Shown here: piece by piece, positions 57,568 to 64,000 of the stretch
Layout: every line of letters starts with the position of its first letter
How positions within the stretch are numbered: position 1 is the first letter of the stretch
Assembly (NCBI GenBank): GCA_014529385.2
Contig: CM043958.1
Coordinates: 124,634,817-124,698,816 of the forward strand
Direction of reading: 5' to 3'
Source of the DNA: Adiantum capillus-veneris
Lineage: Eukaryota > Streptophyta > Polypodiopsida > Polypodiales > Pteridaceae
DNA length: 64,000 bases
The notes under the pieces: generated by a model
Database searches by the model: none
Told to the model about the DNA's origin: nothing
The model's input: the letters and a program-made list of their open reading frames with translations, nothing else
Made by a program: the position numbers and the translations under genes

Positions 57568-59280
57568 GACGCCTCGAATTTTTCAAGTGTGGGAAGATGT
57601 AAGATCCCTAATTTTTGGGTCTCTTCTAAAATAAGACAAAATAGTTTTCAATATCAATTTTGACTTAAGATGCTTGATTGACAATATTGTAAGGTTTTAA
57701 AGTAAAAAGCAAGGCCGTTTCCATGTTCCAGTAGGTTAGACGGACGTCTGGTTCAGTTTTGAAAAAATCCACTATTTTTAGCTTTTTCATGTGTAGGGAG
57801 GCGTTATAGCACGACCTAATCGCAACCCACACAAAATTTTCAAATCCGTGGATCGGCAACCCGGCTAGGGCATGGAAGCACAAGCATCAGATGAATAGGA
57901 ATAGAGGATTCAAGAGATCACCTCTCCAATGCAAGTAGAGATTAGCCATGGCAAGACTAACTCTAAACCTACTTTAATCACTAATCTATCAATCTCCTAC
58001 ACACATCAAGTCCACCGAAGTCCGATTTACCATAGACTAGAAAGCCCGAGCACACTAGTGATAAGCACACGCTAATTACCATATGTCAATCACGGCACTT
58101 CATCAATAGCTACACACACGAGGTGAATGGTGCTAAAGCTTCATAAAACCTATCTGCACACAAGCAAACAATAGGGCACACACACTAATTACAAGATTAA
58201 GACCCAACTTAATCAACCTAATTAGTGATGCTAAATATCACAAATTGAATGCTTATGGAAGAATAGGAGTGGTTAATAGCAAGAAGTACATACATCTCTC
58301 AAATCTAAAATAATGAAAGTGTAATACTACTTCATGACAAGATGAAATGTAGAGAAGAAGAGATTCATAATTAGATTTATCAAGAAGAGATTACTCTAAT
58401 TACAATGGTTAGCACTACCCTGTCAAGCATAGACATTAAGCTCAAGGCTAGGCCAAAGAGTTAACCCTCAAGAGAGAGGGAGCTCTCAAAAGTGGATCCT
58501 CAAGAGTGGATACTCAAGAATAAAGCCTCCTTGCATAAAAGATTCCTTTTAAGAACTTTCACCACAATCCCTTCTACTATGGGTTTAAGCTTGAGCCCTC
58601 AAACTACCATACACAACTTTGGAACTCCAAGTGAGCCCAAGACTTATACAAAGTGAGTGGAAATATTATGCACAACCATAGATATCTCCAGCTTGATGCA
58701 TATTCGGTGTAGCCTGTGTTAGTCGCTGCTAACATCATGTTTTTTATGCTTTTCGGTGTTTTTTTGCAAAAAGCAAGGTCAGATCCTTGATCTACGTATT
58801 CCGGGGAAGCTACGATTCAATTTTGTAAAAATCTACTTTTTGAGTACTTTTCACACTATTTTTTGCTTTTCACAATTTTTATTGCTTTTTAGTGAAAAGC
58901 AAGTCGGCTTTCTTATTCTAGGTGACGAGGAGAACCCGTGGTTCAATTTTAAAAAATTTTGCTTTTTACGCTATTTTTAGCTTTTCATGCTTTTTGGCGT
59001 TTTTAAAAAGCAGTGTGCTTTTTCAGATAATCTATACATAAAAATGTTTATTTTAGTCTCTGTTGGATTTCAAAATGGTCACCCGGAGCAAAAACAAGAC
59101 CATACGAGATTTTTGCGAGAATTATTTTTATAAAAAGCGGTACAGTAAATACATCGGGGCAGTACGAGAAAGTTATAATTATGTCGGGACATTACGGTGC
59201 GGCATAGTCTAGCTACGATTTCCATTAGTTGGCGAGATACTGTTCAATTGGTCAGTTTTACTGGAAAAATTGAATGGTAA
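57568..59280 (+). other. Probable Gypsy polypurine tract and LTR start, with diverged internal repeats
   Basis: GTGTGGGAAGA at 57587-57597 precedes TGTAAGATCC at 57598, the expected polypurine tract and LTR start. Within the presumed LTR, units of about 100 bp with AAAAGCAAGGTC and GGTTCAATTTT-AAAAA recur near 57704, 58769 and 58905. The interval from about 57880 to 58720 breaks this pattern and may be another insertion, with no coding potential that I recognise. The LTR's right end could not be fixed. Confidence 0.5.
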
Positions 59281-59870
59281 GTGGGGGAGTTGACCACCAA
59301 AAGATGTGCCATGTTTTTAGAGAAGATTGGAGTCTTTTCCCAAAAGCAGGAAGCTAATCCTGGCTGGGAGGTAGCGCTAGATTTTTGCTTGGACTCACTC
59401 CAATCTGCTGCACTTGCCTATAAATTGCCGGCTAGTGCTCAGTTTTCAGTGCCGTCTGTTGTGTCTACTATCGGAAGGCTATACTGTCTATTATATGGAG
59501 TGGTGCAAGCTCTTCATCACCATCTCCATAAGCTCCTTTCTCTCGGAAAGAAGAAGAAGAAGGATATTCTCTCTAAAGTTGACCACCAAAAAATGTGCCA
59601 TGTTTTTAGAGAAGACTGAAGTCTTTTTCCAAAAGCAAGAAGCTAATCCTCATTGGGAGGTAGCGCTAGATTTCTGCTTGGACTCACTCCAGCCTACTGC
59701 TCTTGCCTATAAATTGCCGATTAGTGCTTAGTTTTCAGTGCCGTCTGTTGCGCCTACTATCACAAGGCTATATGTGTCTATTATATGGAGTGGTACAAGC
59801 TCTTCATCACCATCTCCATAAGCTCCTCTCTCGGAAAGAAGAAGAAGAAACATATTCTCTCTCTACTTTC
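59281..59870 (+). repeat. 289-bp tandem duplication with TATA-like boxes
   Basis: GTTGACCACCAAAAGATGTG at 59289 recurs at 59578, and the two copies stay similar for about 289 bp. Each has GCCTATAAATTGCCG or its near copy (59418 and 59707), TATA-like, followed by CTCTTCATCACCATCTCCAT and a purine-rich end, GAAAGAAGAAGAAG. The arrangement suggests a duplicated promoter and leader, possibly the LTR promoter of the Gypsy element. The open frames that cross the copies are not supported as genes. Confidence 0.75.
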
Positions 59871-62136
59871 TTACTATCTCATCTCTCGTTTCACAATGTA
59901 TGCGCTCTTTTGAATCTCTTCTCGGTGGTTGTTTGTTCATATACGAGTGCATGCATAGATTAACCGAGTATGTATGAAGTTGCCCCATGATTATTTCATC
60001 ATGTTTAACACGCTGATTTATGCACATGATACTTTATGATCACGTGCGTGCATAAAAAGCGCTTTTCGTTTCACATCATAGAGACGGTAAGAACATTGTT
60101 TTTGTCATAACTCACAAACCGTTATGAATCAGTCCGAACCCTTTATACCAGAGATAAAACACATCATTTAGAAAATTTTCTCTCCTTGGTGTCATGTAAA
60201 AATCACGCATAAGCTAAGAGACTTGGTCAAAAAACAACTTGCTACCCACTGCACAACCAAATTTTTTGACTCCAGGCTCCTTGGAGAACCACTATATAGA
60301 TTCACTGGTGGGCAAAACCACTTAACCAATTGAAAAGCTTGATGAAACTTGATGATAAATATATTTAGGTCCCGTTATCACCTCAGAAATGCGAGTTATT
60401 AATTGTTCCATAACCGATTTTACCTACACGTATAGGGGTGCTATCAAGGGGGAGTACCATATGATGTCGTGAGTTAATCGAGTCGTTTATGTATGATTTA
60501 TGGTTTGTTTTGGTGAGTTGATTTCAGTTATTATATGGCCATAAACTTACATGTGAGAGTATATGGTTAGACATCCTGAATGGCACATGCAGATATGATT
60601 AAAGTGGCTTTCTTTTGGGGTTACCGTTTGTTGTGTAAGTACCATGTATGGGTAAAGTGATGTGATCGAGTGCTAGTCCATATTATGGAGCTGATTTTGA
60701 TGCATTTGTTTGAGGTCAAACACTTTCATTTGCATGTTTTGCATGCTCCCAAAAATGCCAAAAAAGTTGTTTTTTTGCATATGTATGAAGTTATGGTTTA
60801 TGGTTGACTTAAAGGTCGGAGCTGCTTTGCATCATGTTTATGGTGATGGAATGTTATCATATGATGTTTGTAAACTTATGGATTTATTTAGATTCCTGAT
60901 ATGCATGGTTATGATTGCTTTTCACCTTTCTACGTCAAAAAATAGCTCTATTTTGCTAGGGAGATGAAGTGCAGATGTGATGCATCAACTTTGCATGTTG
61001 TCAAAATTGGACTTTTATATCATGATTATTTTTTGGTCGGACTCTTTTGATGCATGAAAGAATCTTTTCTTAAGAGTCATATATGTATGAACTTCGATTG
61101 ACTGCTGCTGCTGCAGGAGTTATGTCAAACTCCAACTGTGGGAGTTGGTTCAGTGTGATTATGATTGGTGGTTAAGGGCTGAGATTCCCTCATGGATTAT
61201 GGTTGTGATTTTATGGTGGAAGCCGGTGTGGCTCATGGTTTTTTTCTGGATATGGTTATGCTGCAAAAAAATTTACAGCCTTATTATGTTCTAAAGTGGT
61301 TATGCAGGATTTGTCGTGCCTCACCCAAGTTGGGTGGAGTGCTCACCCATGTGATATAATTGGATTATGGTTTATGGTTTTTGGGATTGGATCATGACGT
61401 GATCTAGATGGTTTATGGTAGACATGCAAGGGGAGAGACCCTGTACAGTCTAACTGCTTGGAAAATATTGTTGTGCATATGGAAAGTGCTATTGTGATTG
61501 GACTCACGTGTTATATTTCTCATGCACTGTTGCTACAAGACTAGGATCACCTAAATTGCTTAGCCTTAGACCAAAGGTTCGTTGAATTACGACTTTGCTA
61601 GATCGGGAGTGTTGCCAGGTCTTCTTCTTTTGTTAGGCTCATCTACACGGTTAGTGTGTCAGGGGTTGAATGACCTATACGGATAATGTGTCAGGGATTT
61701 TTCCTTGTCTTTGCCTAAGCACCAGGTGCTAGACATTGAAGAGGCATGGCGCCTAAACTGGTATGGTTGGTGTTGATACCCTACCAACTGCTGCTGGTAC
61801 TTGGGATCATTTCAGAGCTCGGGTTCATGGAGGGAGACGAAGCGGCCTCAGCTTTATGTCTGGCTTAGGTAGGTTGGAGGTGTTCTGGGTCGCTCCCAGC
61901 AAAGTGAAACTTCTCTGTCCAAGAGTAGAGCGAATGTAGATTGGTGGACCGTTCGATCCCTTCACAGGGTCCAATGCTTTGCTAGTTATTTTGTCATAAA
62001 CTTTTTGATGTTATGATATACCCAAATTTCGTCATTTCATTAATACATAGTTGCTTTTTATATTTAGATGAGGCATTTAAATATTTTCTATTGTCATTTT
62101 CTCATGTCTCTGTGCACTCTATTTCACCCTCCACTA

Positions 62137-62141
<5 letters not shown>
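59871..62141. other. Unassigned non-coding sequence, possibly Gypsy LTR or leader
   Basis: I see no domain, tRNA or strong repeat. The part 61500-61980 has short duplicated phrases (GGTTAGTGTGTCAGGG and GGATAATGTGTCAGGG). The frame at 60710-60967 has no recognisable domain. Confidence 0.35.

Positions 62142-62219
<78 letters not shown>
62142..62219. repeat. (CT)n microsatellite
   Basis: About 39 perfect CT units. Confidence 0.98.
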
Positions 62220-62222
<3 letters not shown>

Positions 62223-62355
62223 GCGGTGTACACATATATTCACCCTCCACAATGTTATATTTTTCCTGAGTATGTTTTCATTCATAACACCCATTCAGGG
62301 GTAGCACTAGTCGCTAGGTACCTCTAGATGCAGTCCGGCTCATGGCCTAAACTCC

Positions 62356-63064
62356 ATGCTTAGTCGGGTGTTGAGAACTCCTCCCCTATCCAAATGCTTC
62401 CGTAACTTTGATGTATATTCTAAATTGTATATTTTGTGCATAGACCCCCAAGGAGGGGTATCTCTCACCATCGATCAATTGGAACAAATGGTACTTGACT
62501 TTATGCAAGAAGAAGGCATTGAAGAGGTCATTATTCAATGCGGTAATTATGCTTTTGTTGTATGTGGATGATGTAGTGCTTCCAGTATATACATTAGAAG
62601 ATACACAAAGTCTTATGATTGTCTTTGAGAACTTTTGCTTGCATAATGGGCTGATTGTGAATGAATCCAAAACAAAGGTTATGCTTGTTAAAACCAACCA
62701 TAATCATAAGTGGCATGAAGTGCTATGTGTCATTTGGAAGTGAGAAGGAGAGCATATTATGCATTTGAGAACATGTGTAATACGGGAAACATCAAGTGTT
62801 GGTTCTCAAGAAGTATCTTTTTGATGCATTAGTGATACCGATTCTTCTTTATGGAGTTGAAGTGTGGGGGGGGAGCATCTCAAAGTCTACTTGGAAAGAG
62901 TTTGAGGATGTCCAAAAGCATTTTCTTACAAACTTTCTCCAAGTTAAGACACAAACACCATATATGTCACGGGAACCGAATAATAGAGATCGACAGCAAA
63001 AGATAGAGAAAGAGATCTTTGTATTGATGAATCTTTGTAGAGTTTTGATCCAACAGAGCAATTG
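62356..63064 (+). pseudogene. LINE (non-LTR) reverse-transcriptase remnant
   Basis: The fragments read in order but in changing frames. DPQGGVSLTIDQLEQM is followed by LLLYVDDVVLPVYTLEDTQS, with the catalytic YVDD box near 62560. Next comes LHNGLIVNESKTKVMLV, the fingers-palm end typical of plant LINEs and related transcriptases. Then comes ALVIPILLYGVEVWGGSISK with the VQKHFL block near 62920. At least two frameshifts and missing N- and C-terminal parts show that it is a 5'-truncated, dead copy. Confidence 0.8.
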
Positions 63065-63142
63065 AATATGGGCGCACTCCATTGTACGGAGCTCGAACCT
63101 CCCGACCACCCCCGAGCTTCAATTCGCTTGCATGCAGCGTCT

Positions 63143-63197
63143 CACTCGCACTCGCACTCGCACTCGCACTCACACTCGCACTCGCACTCGCACTCAC
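63143..63197. repeat. (CACTCG)n hexamer repeat
   Basis: About nine units of CACTCG, with CACTCA variants in places. It encodes Ser-His or Ser-Ala-Ser runs in the frames that cross it. Confidence 0.95.
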
Positions 63198-64000
63198 AGA
63201 AGAGGAGATCTGTGAATGATCCCCAAACGCACCATCCGTCGTTCTTTAATCCTTCTTTTCATCAAAAAGCATGCGGCTTCTCAAAATAGTCGCTTTTTAG
63301 GCGTTCAATCAACTCGATTTTCGCACCAAGTATACCTGCGAGAATAAGATAAGAACGTGATCGCTAAGCGATCCGTAAAGGTTAGATTTTTATCATGACA
63401 CTTTGCACAGATCCGGTTTCACAAATTGATTTCTGCATCGCCTACAAAATAGCCAAAAGAACATACTCGTGCAACCAATTCAACATGATAATCAAAGTAA
63501 AAAAACATAATTATATGCCTTCATAATCTCAATTGCCATACTCTACCATGAAGAAACAATCCACTTCTTGGTTGATAGCAGGGAGAGCTATATGATGTTG
63601 TATGTCTGTCTGTTCGTGTGTATACTACACTACTACTGCCTTCTATTTGTTTTCATCCTAACTTCTACAAACGAACTCAAAACAGAGCAATCCAGGTACT
63701 CAAAACGACGGGAATAGGTCTGATCTACAAGGTAGCGCGAACAGAATTGCGAAAAACTTCTCTGTTTGGCTAAAAACGCAACTTTTAGGTCGCGACTCAT
63801 AAAACCTCTATTTTTGGGTCTCCACTACTTTTACAACTTATTTTAAGCATACCCATGCATTTTAAGCTAAAACACATAAATATAAAACATTGATATTAAT
63901 AAAAATCTCAATTTTACTTTTCATAGACAGACTATCTATTATTCATTAATCTTTATCAAATCCGTCTTTACTGTATTATTTAGAAAAAAGAATATATGTT
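63198..64000. other. Unassigned AT-rich sequence
   Basis: I see no gene, RNA gene or clear repeat here. Confidence 0.4.

Noticed and set aside
60710-60967. Frame of 85 codons as a membrane protein
   Set aside because: Hydrophobic by base composition only. It has no start context, no homologue that I recognise and no intron structure.

Overview
This is nuclear DNA from a repeat-rich plant. The evidence is GT-AG introns, TATA boxes, Copia, Ty3/Gypsy-chromovirus, LINE and Mutator-like (MULE) elements, and long GT, GA, CT and AT microsatellites. A large fern-type genome such as Ceratopteris is my best guess. That guess is an inference from the style of the repeats and from the DUF7869-type gene, not something the sequence proves. 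I recognise no ordinary host housekeeping gene; almost everything belongs to mobile elements nested in one another. All coordinates and alignments were made by eye.

The nesting can be read from the joints. A Ty3/Gypsy element (integrase end and chromodomain at 57.25-57.57 kb) was hit by a Copia LTR. That LTR is split into 4188-4325 and 57071-57242. It was opened by a MULE spanning 4326-57062, with about 50-bp imperfect terminal inverted repeats (TIRs) and an 8-9 bp target duplication. The MULE carries a decayed transposase gene with a C-terminal SWIM zinc finger (14.8-16.1, 21.6-22.55 and 54.9-56.1 kb), a 13-exon minus-strand gene (7.77-11.78 kb) and a small plus-strand gene (5.8 kb). The transposase gene was hit twice more: by a 5.48-kb Copia element with 192-bp LTRs (16124-21600), and by a second DNA transposon of 32.36 kb (22554-54913) with a perfect 16-bp terminal inverted repeat and a TGTA duplication. 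Taking that second element out puts the transposase reading frame back in register.

The 32-kb inner element is the most interesting object. On the minus strand at its left end is a DUF7869-type, probably transposase, gene with two in-frame stops. In its middle, on the plus strand, are open genes: a DGQH (ParB-like) domain joined to a methyltransferase-like region (37.5-39.3 kb), a SET-domain exon (41.9-42.45 kb) and two FCP1/NIF-type HAD proteins with altered catalytic motifs (43.1-44.3 and 51.5-52.3 kb). Around and between these lie large arrays of a roughly 20-bp motif in higher-order units. The motif points one way from 26.2 to 41.8 kb and the other way from 45.2 to 54.4 kb, which makes a giant interrupted inverted repeat around the cargo.

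The outer MULE's 13-exon gene has the same overall plan: a ParB-like DGNH domain, a helical middle, then a beta-class DNA-methyltransferase-like C-terminus with motif IV before motif I. Two unrelated DNA transposons in one window therefore both appear to carry ParB-plus-DNA-methyltransferase genes. This is my leading candidate for an undescribed system: transposon-borne DNA (and perhaps histone, through SET) modification.

Outside the MULE, the left flank (1-4186) is a decayed Copia pol with two LTRs almost head to tail. The right flank (57.2-64 kb) is Gypsy remnant and probable LTR, a 289-bp tandem duplication, a LINE reverse-transcriptase remnant and simple repeats.
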